Source: a virus
IMG/VR virus record: IMGVR_UViG_3300003635_000001
Location: 1-64,000 of that record
Reading direction: 5' to 3' (one strand)
Length of the DNA stretch: 64,000 nucleotides
The notes under the pieces were generated by a model that saw only the letters and a list, made by a program, of their open reading frames with translations, made no database searches and was not told where the DNA came from. A program made the position numbers and the translations under genes. Every line of letters starts with the position of its first letter. The stretch's first letter is position 1. This document shows, one piece after another, positions 42,289-50,422 of the stretch.

Positions 42289-44232
42289 ATGACCGGCCAC
42301 AGTGAAGATTCGGTTGGCGATTTTGCTTCGTCGGTTCTTGAAGCAAACTCAAATATCGACAAGAGTACGGCAAAGGCGATTGCTCAAGCACAAGTAACAG
42401 GTGACAATACAGCACTCGCACAGATACTCAAAGACGCCGGAGCGGAAGACTGGATTGGAACGGTTCAGAAAATCAGTTCTCAAGGCACTGACCCCGAAGT
42501 TCTCGTTAATATCGTCAGCAAGATTACGAGCGGTGGCTACGAAGACGAAGTGTCTACTCGTCAGTCATTCGCCAAGTCCGACACGATTGAGAAAGTCGGG
42601 TTCGACGCACAGGTTACGTCTCAAGCGACGGTCTTCAAAGCGGACGGAGATTTCGTTGTATGGGGGCCAGCCAGCGTTGAAGTGGTTGACAAGGAAGGCG
42701 ACCGTATCAAGGCGAAAGCGCTTGAAAAAGCCCTTCCACAACTGCTGAAGCGTGCGCGTCTGTCTTTGGAACACTCCGACCAATTGGTTGGAAAGATTCT
42801 GGAACGGTTCGATACAGACGAACCCGTGACGGTAGAGGTAGGAGATAAGACCTTTGAACGGTCTGATTTCCCTACCGACGTACTCGAACTGGACGGCATG
42901 GAACCAGCACTTTTCGTTGCTGGTGAAATCTACGACGACACTCGTCAGGCTCAAGAAACGCGTAAGCGGATTGAGAATGGCGAATTGGATTCTTATTCCA
43001 TTTCTGGTGAAGCACTCGTAACCCGCAAGAAAATCTCCGACGGGGAAGCCCATGACGACATTGTTGACATGGACTTGTCCGCCGTGACGATTTGCGAACA
43101 GGGAATGAATCAGAAGGCGAAGTTCGGAGTAGTTTCTGATTCTGATACGGGTATTACCACCAGAAGCGCGGAAGCCGGAGTCAATGACGCGAACGGAAGT
43201 AGCAGAGGCCCTTCGGCGGACGCCGTTGGAACTGTAGCGGCCAAGGCAATCTCAAAAACAATGAGCAACAACAACGACGGCGACTCCTCCGGGGGCTTCA
43301 GCATGGAAGACCTTCAGGGTGAGTTCAAGTCCGTTCTGGACGACAAACTCCCCGACGGAGAACTCGCCACGAAAGAGAGTATGCGGGAAGTGGCCCGCGA
43401 CGTGTATCAAGAGGAAAAGCAAGACGAGGAAGTTCCCCCGGAAATGCGGGAAGAGGAACCCGAAGAGGAAGAAGAGGAAGAGGTTCCCCCGGAAGAGGAA
43501 ATGGAAGAGAAGCAGGTTCCTGAAGCGCTCGGTATGCTTCAGGACGAGTACCCGAACCTGACCGAAGAAAAACTCCGCTCTATGCTTGAGAGTCAAGCAG
43601 GCGGGAACGGTGGCGGCGGCGGGAACGGCGGTGGGGGCAACTCCGGCGGCGGTTCCGGCGGCGGCAACGGTGGCGGTGGCGGCGGTGGCGGCGGAAGCCA
43701 GCCCCCCGCTGGTCAGAAGGGCGAGTGTCCCGAGTGCGGCGCTCCCGAGGGCAAGTGCGACTGTCAGTCCAAGGAAGACCGCGCTGGCGACCAAGACATG
43801 ACTGACGAGGGTCAGTCCGAAGAGTACGAAGACCGCGAAGACCCCATCGAAACCGACGACGAGGGTGTCCCCGAGACGCGAACCCATGAAGAAAAGCAGG
43901 GTTACGGGGCCGACGAACTCGAAGAAGTGCTTCCCGGCGACGTGTGGGAAGTAGTTCGAGAGTACCTTGACGAAGGTGGCGACATGGGTGAAGAGGAAGA
44001 AATGGGTGGCCCGGCAATGGAAGAAGAGGGCGAACCCGCCGTTGACATTGAGGCCGCTGACGACGCGACTATCGAAGCCGCTGTCGAAAAGGTTCTCAAT
44101 GGCAAAGGTCTGAACAAGGCGGGCGGCGCGGAAGCCCCGTCCGGTGACGCCGAAAAGTCCTACGACGAGAGCCACGGCGACCAAGGGGCGCACGGTGGCA
44201 ACCCCGCTCTCGCAAACTTCTACGAGGAATAA
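42289..44232 (+). CDS. Prohead protease fused to scaffold-like region (647 aa)
   Basis: Residues about 90-290 match XkdF/prohead-serine-protease-type proteins: FVVWGPASVEVVDKEGDRI, LEHSDQLVG (His near 162) and SYSISGEALV (Ser near 239), with an acidic residue in VDMDLSAVTI. From about residue 325 the protein becomes scaffold-like: acidic helices with heavy E/D content, a long Gly-rich tract (43600-43700), a Cys cluster CPECGAPEGKCDC, and a helical acidic C-terminus. An in-frame ATG at 43261 begins MSNNNDGDSS right at the scaffold boundary and could give a separate scaffold. It precedes the major capsid gene by seven bases. Confidence 0.82.
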   Translation: MTGHSEDSVGDFASSVLEANSNIDKSTAKAIAQAQVTGDNTALAQILKDAGAEDWIGTVQKISSQGTDPEVLVNIVSKITSGGYEDEVSTRQSFAKSDTIEKVGFDAQVTSQATVFKADGDFVVWGPASVEVVDKEGDRIKAKALEKALPQLLKRARLSLEHSDQLVGKILERFDTDEPVTVEVGDKTFERSDFPTDVLELDGMEPALFVAGEIYDDTRQAQETRKRIENGELDSYSISGEALVTRKKISDGEAHDDIVDMDLSAVTICEQGMNQKAKFGVVSDSDTGITTRSAEAGVNDANGSSRGPSADAVGTVAAKAISKTMSNNNDGDSSGGFSMEDLQGEFKSVLDDKLPDGELATKESMREVARDVYQEEKQDEEVPPEMREEEPEEEEEEEVPPEEEMEEKQVPEALGMLQDEYPNLTEEKLRSMLESQAGGNGGGGGNGGGGNSGGGSGGGNGGGGGGGGGSQPPAGQKGECPECGAPEGKCDCQSKEDRAGDQDMTDEGQSEEYEDREDPIETDDEGVPETRTHEEKQGYGADELEEVLPGDVWEVVREYLDEGGDMGEEEEMGGPAMEEEGEPAVDIEAADDATIEAAVEKVLNGKGLNKAGGAEAPSGDAEKSYDESHGDQGAHGGNPALANFYEE

Positions 44233-44239
44233 CAACACA

Positions 44240-45580
44240 ATGAGCCAAGCATACGAACTCACGAAGGCACAGTTGACGAAGCAACAGAAACTCATGAAGT
44301 CGAAGCCCGCCCGGAAGTTCCTCAAGAAGCGGCAACTTGAGCGCTCGTCCGTGGGCAACGGCTACTACAAGACTCAAGCCCGTTCCCCGAACGGGTCGGA
44401 GCCGGGTGAAATCCAGAAGGCGGACGGATACATCCGAACGGTCAACGACATGATTGACTACTGGTACGGGTTCGTCCCCGAGTACCAGTCCGCGCAAAAG
44501 AGCGACCGACTGGGGAAGCAGGACGACCCCATGCTCACGACCGACAGCGGTGTGCGGAACGCCGTCTACGGGTCGGAAGTGTTCTCGCTCGTTAACTCCG
44601 AGCCGAACATCTTCGCGCTTCTCGAAAACCGTGCGTGGACGAAGAGTGGCGAGCGTATCGTCACCGACCACGGCCACGCCGACGGTTCCGGTGGCACGGC
44701 GGAGAACGCGACTCTCCCCGAAACCGACCACCCGGAACTCGACCAGTTCGAGACGGACGCCAAGACCGTCGCTCACAACTTCGACGTGAGTCAAGCCAAG
44801 CAACTGCTGGCTGACACGGACGACGACGACCTTGACGACCCCTTCGACTGGCTTCGCCGCTGGTACGGTACTGGTACGGAACACCAGACCGGTATGGGTG
44901 AACACCCGAAGCACATCAACGAGCAACTCGGTTCGCCCGTTGACTCCCCGGCTGGCGACGACATGGAGTCTATCGACCGCGCAATCTCGAACTCGGCGGA
45001 GTCCAGTATCCTCTCGGACGCTGGCGACAACGACATTTACGGGTTCGACCGCTCGTCCGGTGAGTTCGAGTCGAACGTCCTCGAAAACGGTGGGACGACC
45101 CGCACGTTCGTTCTGGACGACCTTGACGACATGATTCGTGAGGTCAAGGAGAACAGTGGTAAGCGGCCTGTCAGCGACGACAACTACTTCTTCCTGACCA
45201 ACCACGACACCTACCAGCGTATCGAAGACGAGGTGGGTGGCAAGGAACGTCTCGAACCCCAGCGCGTCAGCGTCGGTCTGAACGGCGTCGAAACCGTTCC
45301 CGGTGACGACGTTGGTATCACCGTCCAGTCCTACAAGCAGATTCCGATTTTCGAGTCGGAAGACGTGGCGAAGGACGGTATCGGTCGGGTCTACCTCATT
45401 GACTCGTCCACCATGTATATCAAGACCCTGCTTCCGACCCAGTTCTACAGCACTGGTACGGAAGTTGACGGGAACCCGTTCGGAATTGACCGTCTCGGAA
45501 ACGAGGGTATGTTCGTCACCATTGGCGAACTCGCTATGGTCAACCCGTCCGCGCACTGCAAACTCCGCGACTTGGAATAA
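44240..45580 (+). CDS. Major capsid protein (446 aa)
   Basis: ATG 44240 follows CACA shortly after the protease stop; the reading frame is open further upstream but would run into the protease gene. Evidence is position (directly after protease/scaffold), HK97-like size and composition, and strong codon bias toward GC-ending codons as expected for the most abundant virion protein. The N-terminal 100 residues contain basic helices (KQQKLMKSKPARKFLKKRQ) and may act as a delta/scaffold segment removed by the protease. The C-terminal half has an HK97-fold-like order (VSDDNYFFLTNHDTYQRI, VYLIDSSTMYIKTL, FVTIGELAMVNPSAH). No hit to a named family is claimed. Confidence 0.82.
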   Translation: MSQAYELTKAQLTKQQKLMKSKPARKFLKKRQLERSSVGNGYYKTQARSPNGSEPGEIQKADGYIRTVNDMIDYWYGFVPEYQSAQKSDRLGKQDDPMLTTDSGVRNAVYGSEVFSLVNSEPNIFALLENRAWTKSGERIVTDHGHADGSGGTAENATLPETDHPELDQFETDAKTVAHNFDVSQAKQLLADTDDDDLDDPFDWLRRWYGTGTEHQTGMGEHPKHINEQLGSPVDSPAGDDMESIDRAISNSAESSILSDAGDNDIYGFDRSSGEFESNVLENGGTTRTFVLDDLDDMIREVKENSGKRPVSDDNYFFLTNHDTYQRIEDEVGGKERLEPQRVSVGLNGVETVPGDDVGITVQSYKQIPIFESEDVAKDGIGRVYLIDSSTMYIKTLLPTQFYSTGTEVDGNPFGIDRLGNEGMFVTIGELAMVNPSAHCKLRDLE

Positions 45581-45583
45581 TAG

Positions 45584-45623
45584 CCTTATTCCGAGTTAGG
45601 GGTCTGATACCCCAACTCTCAAA
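45584..45623 (+). terminator. Hairpin after the major capsid gene
   Basis: GTTAGGGGTCTGATACCCCAAC forms a stem (GTT-GGGGT paired with ACCCC-AAC, with one bulged A) around a CTGAT loop, shortly before ATG 45624. It can act as a partial terminator that sets a high capsid to connector ratio, or stabilise the capsid mRNA 3' end. Its GGGGT/ACCCC arms resemble the dispersed motif core. Confidence 0.5.
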
Positions 45624-46004
45624 ATGAAAGTAGCAACCGCCCAATACACAGGCCGAAGCCGCTCCCATAACCGAACGGGGCCGAGTGGTAACGAATACCG
45701 CTTCACCCGCACGGTTGATGGGGAACCGAGAGCCACCGCTATTTACGCTGTTGAAGACGCCGAGCGATTCGCTTCGCTGGGTGTGTTCGAGGTGGAATGG
45801 ACGGCTCAAGGCAAACTCGCTCGCATGGCGGGCGACTCCGTTCAGGAAGCGGGTTCGCTTCTGAAAGACCTGTCGTACCGCGAGAAACAGCGGCTCACCA
45901 GCGCTCTCAATCTGGAAGTGAAAGGGAACGCCCCCGAGGAAGAACTGACCGAAGCGCTGGCCCCTGCTGTGGAAGAAATGACGGATTCAATTGAGCAACC
46001 CTGA
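45624..46004 (+). CDS. Head-associated hypothetical protein (126 aa)
   Basis: The N-terminal half is a small basic-to-neutral beta unit (YTGRSRSHNRTGPSGNEYRF, AIYAVEDAERFASLGVFEVEW), read in parts. It resembles short phage head-operon proteins that describe a connector or decoration domain. The C-terminal half is helical (LLKDLSYREKQRLTSALNLEVKG). It lies immediately after the capsid gene. Possible role: head-tail joining or minor capsid component. The family is not identified. Confidence 0.55.
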   Translation: MKVATAQYTGRSRSHNRTGPSGNEYRFTRTVDGEPRATAIYAVEDAERFASLGVFEVEWTAQGKLARMAGDSVQEAGSLLKDLSYREKQRLTSALNLEVKGNAPEEELTEALAPAVEEMTDSIEQP

Positions 46005-46013
46005 CACACAACA

Positions 46014-46367
46014 ATGACCCGAGACATTAGCGTCACCTCTACCGAGTTCCTTGGTGCGGTCAAGACTCGCTTTGTGGACGTGGACATTACCAACTACGAC
46101 GACGACGCGGGCGGCGACGGCGAGTCGTTCACCCCGTCTGACGTTGGTATGAACCGCTTCCAGAAAGTGAACGCCGAGGTAATCTACGGAAGCGGTGACG
46201 CAACGACTGTCGTGAATTGCGTAGCACAGTATGACGAAAGCACCGGAGCGATTCGGCTTCTGGTTCAGTCCGACAACAGTGGTTCGGACGCTAACACCGA
46301 ACTGGTCGAACTCGCTGGAAACAACAACGAAGGCGCTCTCGTTCGCCTTGCGTGCATGGGTAGGTAA
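46014..46367 (+). CDS. Structural protein, possible capsid decoration (117 aa)
   Basis: This is a small beta-rich protein: VTSTEFLGAVKTRFVDVDITNY, then FQKVNAEVIYGSGDATTVVNCVAQYDE and TGAIRLLVQSDNSGS, shown in parts. Its alternating strand pattern and its place between the capsid and connector genes fit a decoration or cement protein. It shares general style with the next gene (46374). The start follows CACAACA with poor ribosome-binding signal. Confidence 0.5.
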   Translation: MTRDISVTSTEFLGAVKTRFVDVDITNYDDDAGGDGESFTPSDVGMNRFQKVNAEVIYGSGDATTVVNCVAQYDESTGAIRLLVQSDNSGSDANTELVELAGNNNEGALVRLACMGR

Positions 46368-46373
46368 CTATCC

Positions 46374-46802
46374 ATGAGTCGTCCCGGTAGCAAAAAGAGC
46401 AACGACGGGGCGACCGCCACGGGGGCTGGTGAAGCACACTTCACCCGCGCCCACACAGCCGTAGGTGTATTCGTCGTAGCACAGAACCTTGACCCCAGTA
46501 ACGACACGCTCGAAGTGTCGCTTGAGGGTGGGTTCAATTACGGCAATGACACGTACTTCACACCACTCTTCCGAAAAGACAATTCCGTTGTTCAGGTGAC
46601 TGACAGCGAAATGTCCGACAAGGACGGTGACGGTACGTACACTGGATTCGTATGGGAATCGAACGTTCCCGTCGAACAGGTTCGAGCGCGAATCGACACG
46701 TTCACCGACAGCGCCAGTAGTGACTTGTCAGTCGATACCTACGTGCTAATGAGCAACAACGCGAGTGGTGGCGGACACTCCTTCGAGGAAGACTCGAATT
46801 AG
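46374..46802 (+). CDS. Structural protein, beta-sandwich-like (142 aa)
   Basis: After a Gly/Ala/Thr-rich N-terminus the protein is beta-rich (AVGVFVVAQNLDPSNDTLEVSLEGG, YFTPLFRKDNSVVQV, VEQVRARIDTFTDSASSDLSVDTYVLMSN, in parts). This is a pattern seen in viral decoration or neck proteins. It may pair with the preceding gene. The function is inferred from position only. Its stop is followed by AGCCCTATGG, a motif-like site that contains the next start codon. Confidence 0.5.
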   Translation: MSRPGSKKSNDGATATGAGEAHFTRAHTAVGVFVVAQNLDPSNDTLEVSLEGGFNYGNDTYFTPLFRKDNSVVQVTDSEMSDKDGDGTYTGFVWESNVPVEQVRARIDTFTDSASSDLSVDTYVLMSNNASGGGHSFEEDSN

Positions 46803-46806
46803 CCCT

Positions 46807-47187
46807 ATGGTGGGCATTTCGGACGTTATCTCATTCGTTTTCTCAAATCCCGAGTTCGGATGGATAATCGTCCTCGCCTACGTGGCTTACGAACTCCGTG
46901 GCGAACGGGGCCGTATCTACAAACTGGACAAGAAGATTACCAGTTCAATCGTTGTGATACGGGCGTTGTCACGTCAAGGCGCGGAAGGCGTAGACGAAGA
47001 AATCGTAGACGAGTATCTTGTCGAAAACGGAATGGAACCCGAGGATTTCATGAAAGGAGAGGAAGACGGAGATTCGCGGGCGGATTCGTCCAACGGTTCC
47101 TACCCAGCACGGAGTGACGGCGAAGGCCCATTCGACCTTGACGACGTGATAGGCGAAGAGGGCGACCGAGGAAAGGAAGGAACGTAG
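46807..47187 (+). CDS. Small single-span membrane protein, possible holin-like (126 aa)
   Basis: ATG 46807 lies in TAGCCCTATGG. Residues about 5-28 form a hydrophobic segment (VISFVFSNPEFGWIIVLAYVAYEL) followed by positive charges (RGERGRIYKLDKK), so the N-terminus is likely outside. The remainder is acidic and disordered. A single membrane span within the structural operon may mean a holin-like, entry or tail-tip membrane protein; the layout also recalls small haloarchaeal virus membrane proteins. No family match is claimed. Confidence 0.5.
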   Translation: MVGISDVISFVFSNPEFGWIIVLAYVAYELRGERGRIYKLDKKITSSIVVIRALSRQGAEGVDEEIVDEYLVENGMEPEDFMKGEEDGDSRADSSNGSYPARSDGEGPFDLDDVIGEEGDRGKEGT

Positions 47188-47234
47188 CCAACCGAGATTT
47201 TAGGCGGCGTGGCTGACAATAGGGATAATAACGC

Positions 47235-47912
47235 ATGGCAATCATACCAAACAACGAAGACGGCTATTGTGAGCCGAAGGACGTAGCACGCTATTTCAGG
47301 ACTCTTGAGGATAGCGACGGCTTCGCTTTCGACTCGAACCCCAGCGAAGAGGAAGTGAAGGACTTTATTATTGAAAATTCCGCTCGAATCGACAAAGAGA
47401 CGGGTCACGCATGGCGTGAGCGGAAGGTCGAAGAGGAATACCACGACCTTGAGGGCCTGTACTACTACTGGGCCGGGACGCCGATTCACCTACAGAAGCG
47501 AGAGGTTCGCACGCCGATGGACGCTTCCAAAGGCGACAAGGTAGAAGTGTTCGACGGCAACGAATGGGAAGAATGGGTCGGTAGCAGTACCTATACTGAA
47601 GGCCGTGGTGACAACGGCGACTACTGGGTTCAGGAAACCGAGGGAACGCTTCACATCTATCGGCGGGCGCTCTGGTTCGAGAAGTACCGAGGGCTTCGGA
47701 TTTCGTACCGGTACGGGGCCGAGAAAATTCCGAAGGACGTGCAAATGGCCTGTGCGAAACTCACCGCCGCTGACCTGATTCGTACAGACCTGTTTGGCGA
47801 CCTTCTCCCGGCTGGTAGTCAGAACTCCGTCAATCCCACTGAAGCCGCCCAGCAACTCGAAGAGGCCGCATGGAAAGGTCTTGACCGGCGGGCCGAGGTG
47901 CGTACCTTCTAA
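47235..47912 (+). CDS. Head-tail connector / adaptor protein (225 aa)
   Basis: The helical N-terminus with YCEPKDVARYFRTL and KDFIIENSARIDKETGHAWRE recalls HK97 gp6-like and related DNA-packaging adaptors. Such adaptors begin with a 'D-V-x-x-x' helix and a helix that packs against the portal. A central beta insertion (LHIYRRALWFEKYRGLRISYRYG) and a helical end (VQMACAKLTAADLIRTDLF) complete it. The motif-like AATAGGGATAAT is six bases before the ATG. Its location between capsid and tail-tube genes supports the call. Confidence 0.68.
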   Translation: MAIIPNNEDGYCEPKDVARYFRTLEDSDGFAFDSNPSEEEVKDFIIENSARIDKETGHAWRERKVEEEYHDLEGLYYYWAGTPIHLQKREVRTPMDASKGDKVEVFDGNEWEEWVGSSTYTEGRGDNGDYWVQETEGTLHIYRRALWFEKYRGLRISYRYGAEKIPKDVQMACAKLTAADLIRTDLFGDLLPAGSQNSVNPTEAAQQLEEAAWKGLDRRAEVRTF

Positions 47913-48442
47913 TGCCAGTCAATTTCGAGAAGGAAGCCGAACTGGAAGATATTTTCGGCGGCCTGATAGGCTGGGAAGGTACGATTCAGTACGAAGCACC
48001 CTACGCGCTGTACGTCGAATACGATACGGCCTACGGTGGGACAAAGCCACCGTTTGAACCGATTCACAAATGGGTACAACGAAACTGGTCAGATATTCAC
48101 CCGGCGATTATCGACATGACCAGCAACGAAAACAAGCCGCTCTCGCGGTCTGACCACGAAGAGCGGGTTGCGTGGTTCATCGTAGAGCAAATCGCTGAAA
48201 GTGGCATTGACGGCGTTCACTTCGCCCAGCGCTCACTTGACCACGGGAAAGACCAAGCCAACAAGATAGTCGGAAAATACGCTGACAGCGACGACACGGA
48301 CGCTCACCGGAAGATAGCCGAAGAGTTGACAGAAATGATGTTCGACTACTCACAGGACATTATTGACGAGGAAGCGAAAGACACCGAGACGCTGAAAGAT
48401 AGTGGGTCGTGGGAGATTCGGAAAGGCGAGGGTGAATCATGA
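47912..48442 (+). CDS. Head closure / tail completion protein, gp10-like (176 aa)
   Basis: The gene is coupled to the adaptor by a TAATG overlap. It contains the phrase YEAPYALYVEYDTAYGGTKPPFEPIHKWV, whose elements (A-x-Y-x-x-x-V-E-x-G/T, then P-P) match HK97 gp10-like/neck proteins. A helical segment with VAWFIVEQIAESGIDGVHFAQRSL follows and an acidic C-terminus ends it. It lies between the connector and the putative tail terminator, the standard order for siphoviruses. Confidence 0.7.
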   Translation: MPVNFEKEAELEDIFGGLIGWEGTIQYEAPYALYVEYDTAYGGTKPPFEPIHKWVQRNWSDIHPAIIDMTSNENKPLSRSDHEERVAWFIVEQIAESGIDGVHFAQRSLDHGKDQANKIVGKYADSDDTDAHRKIAEELTEMMFDYSQDIIDEEAKDTETLKDSGSWEIRKGEGES

Positions 48443-48897
48443 GTACCCCTACCCGCGACGTTGCGAAACTGACGCGTGACCTGATTGATGAACAGTGGGG
48501 AGAAGGCGATACTGACCCGCGCAAGCCGGAGTATATCGAACTGGTCACGGAAGACGAGCAAGGGAACGCTCGCAAGCGAGTTCGTCGGACGAACGAGTAC
48601 ATCCACGTCGCTGAAGAGCAAGAGCGTGGCAACGAGTACACGGACTTTCAACGCAATACCCGTAATCTCACCGGGTACTGCTACGTAGAGTTCTCTACGA
48701 ACGAGTCCCGTTCCCGCCGAGAAGAAATCTACGACGAGATTGACCGAATCGCTGTGGCACACCGGAAGCGTCCTGACACCCCCGGCGGGTGGGACGACCT
48801 GAAGTTCAGTGCCAAAATCGTAGACGACGAGAACTTCGGTTGGTGGGTCGGAGAACTGAATTTCGAGTACACCAAGCGCAAGGACTTAATTGACTGA
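48439..48897 (+). CDS. Tail terminator-like protein (152 aa)
   Basis: The start overlaps the previous gene by four bases. The start region itself carries motif DNA (48442-48453), read as MSTPT. A helical N-terminus and a central beta/alpha part (LTGYCYVEFSTNESRSRREEIYDEIDRIAVAHR) suit the tail-terminator fold: a strand followed by a long helix with hydrolase-like order. It is directly upstream of the tail-tube gene. The assignment rests mainly on synteny. Confidence 0.6.
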   Translation: MSTPTRDVAKLTRDLIDEQWGEGDTDPRKPEYIELVTEDEQGNARKRVRRTNEYIHVAEEQERGNEYTDFQRNTRNLTGYCYVEFSTNESRSRREEIYDEIDRIAVAHRKRPDTPGGWDDLKFSAKIVDDENFGWWVGELNFEYTKRKDLID

Positions 48898-48943
48898 ATA
48901 ATCTACTTAACAGTAGAACGGCTAATACCCCTAATATCAAACT

Positions 48944-49957
48944 ATGCCCGGAAACGCACCATACAAACCGGAGCAAGCCACTCTTTCCGTCGCCACGGAG
49001 TCTTCACAGGCTTCGACGGTGACGACAGGGAGTGAGTTTGACTCCTTCGGACTCGTACAGGAAGCAACGTCGCTCCCTGACCCCTCTATCCAGTGGATTG
49101 AAGAGCGGGTCATTGGTGGCGACCGAAAGATTTTCCAGAAGATTGACGGCCAGCGGGCCTACGAAGGTGGGTCGATTCCCGTTGTCCCTTACGACGGCGC
49201 TCCGCTCGCCTACCTCTTCGGAACCGAATCGGTGAACACTGATACGGATATTGATGGGAGTTCGGAAACGGGTACTGATACCCACGTCCTGACTATCAAT
49301 ACCGCCGACCTTCCACCGACTCAAACTATCGAAGCCGCCTACAAGGGCTTCGACACCGGTCAAGACAATTTCGTTCGGACGTTCAGCGGGTGTGCTGTCA
49401 ACTCCGGCGAAATCAGCATGAACAACGAGAGCGAACTTCAGGTTTCGCTTGACTATATCGCTATGGACGTGGACACCGGTACGTCAATTACGTCCACCAC
49501 GACGACGCCCTCTGACCGCGACCCGTGGATTTTCGCGGACACGAAAGCTGACCTGACGATGTTCGGTACGCCGTTCGCACGCGTCGAACAGTTCTCGTTC
49601 TCGCTCACCAACAATCTCGAACAGGGTCGGTACATCCAGTCTGACGACCCGGAGAACCCGTTCGAGTTGACCTACGCGAGCGCTGAAATCGAAATGTCGG
49701 CCACGATTACGATAGACGACGATACGCTCTATCAAGAACTTATTGGCCCGACTGAAGGTGGCTTCACAGGCGAGATTGAGTTCGAGAAGCCGAGCGGTGA
49801 ATCACTCCGCATTACGGCTTCCGACTGTAACTTCGCTGAAGCGCCCCACGAAATTCCGAGTGACGACAGCACGATTCAGGTTGACGTGACAATCATTCCT
49901 GAAGACCTTGAGATTCGCGTTGAAGACGACCAGTCGGCTGGCGAAACGTATCTCTAA
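48944..49957 (+). CDS. Major tail tube protein (337 aa)
   Basis: This is a beta-rich, acidic protein with abundant Thr/Ser. The phrase GSEFDSFGLVQEATSLPDPSIQWIEERVIGG lies near the N-terminus. It carries tube-like features: FSGCAVNSGEISMNNESELQVSLDYIAMDV, and LTNNLEQGRYI in the middle, shown in parts. These match the G-x-x-V/C...S-x-x-x-x-x-G-x-x-x-x-V-S-x-x-x-x-A pattern of many siphovirus tail proteins. It lies right before the frameshifted tail chaperones and tape measure. A motif copy (AATACCCCTAAT) ends nine bases before the start. Confidence 0.8.
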   Translation: MPGNAPYKPEQATLSVATESSQASTVTTGSEFDSFGLVQEATSLPDPSIQWIEERVIGGDRKIFQKIDGQRAYEGGSIPVVPYDGAPLAYLFGTESVNTDTDIDGSSETGTDTHVLTINTADLPPTQTIEAAYKGFDTGQDNFVRTFSGCAVNSGEISMNNESELQVSLDYIAMDVDTGTSITSTTTTPSDRDPWIFADTKADLTMFGTPFARVEQFSFSLTNNLEQGRYIQSDDPENPFELTYASAEIEMSATITIDDDTLYQELIGPTEGGFTGEIEFEKPSGESLRITASDCNFAEAPHEIPSDDSTIQVDVTIIPEDLEIRVEDDQSAGETYL

Positions 49958-49999
49958 AACACCAATAGCCCTATCAGGCTTCACAATAACCATAATAAC

Positions 50000-50422
50000 A
50001 TGACGGAAACTGACCCCGACGACATTCCAGAGCGGTTCCTTGACGGAGATAACGACGTTCAAATGGGTAGCCGTGAATCGGCGCTCATTGACGAATCCAA
50101 TACAACCCGTGAGTGGTTCAAGGTTCCCGGTGCGGACGGCGAACCTGACGAAGTGTATTGGGTCGAAATCAAGGAGATTTCGTGGGAGAAGAAGACCGAC
50201 GTGCTGGACGACTCTCTGAAGACCGACAGTCGCACCGGCGACATTGAACTTGACCTGAAGGGGTACTACCGGAACATGATGGAAACCGTCATTGACGAAA
50301 TTTCCGTCGAAGGGTCGCTTCCGGTCTTCCTCAAGGGAATGTCCCCGGAAGTGGGCGACCAACTTCAGGAAATCGTTCCTGACCCCGGTACGGTCATGGA
50401 CGAGGTTGACGAGGGAAATTAA
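50000..50422 (+). CDS. Tail assembly chaperone, short (G-type) product (140 aa)
   Basis: The gene sits between the tail tube and tape measure genes, the position of lambda G/GT chaperones. The protein is acidic and helical, with REWFKVPGADGEPDEVYWVEI and KGYYRNMMETVIDEISVEGSLP. It ends with G-N-stop inside the sequence GGGAAATTAA. That sequence contains a perfect X-XXY-YYZ slippery heptamer in the right phase, so ribosomes can shift by -1 into the next frame before the stop. Upstream AATAGCCCTATC (49964-49975) is a motif variant. Confidence 0.78.
   Translation: MTETDPDDIPERFLDGDNDVQMGSRESALIDESNTTREWFKVPGADGEPDEVYWVEIKEISWEKKTDVLDDSLKTDSRTGDIELDLKGYYRNMMETVIDEISVEGSLPVFLKGMSPEVGDQLQEIVPDPGTVMDEVDEGN

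Noticed and set aside
43600-43700. GGC/GGT-rich tract that might be taken as a DNA tandem repeat
   Set aside because: It encodes an in-frame Gly/Ser/Asn linker in the scaffold region of the protease gene and is explained by protein low complexity.
44096-45556. A 486-codon open frame on the minus strand opposite the major capsid gene
   Set aside because: GC-rich codon bias of the capsid gene removes stops on the opposite strand. The product is Arg/Val-rich, unlike any acidic protein of this virus.
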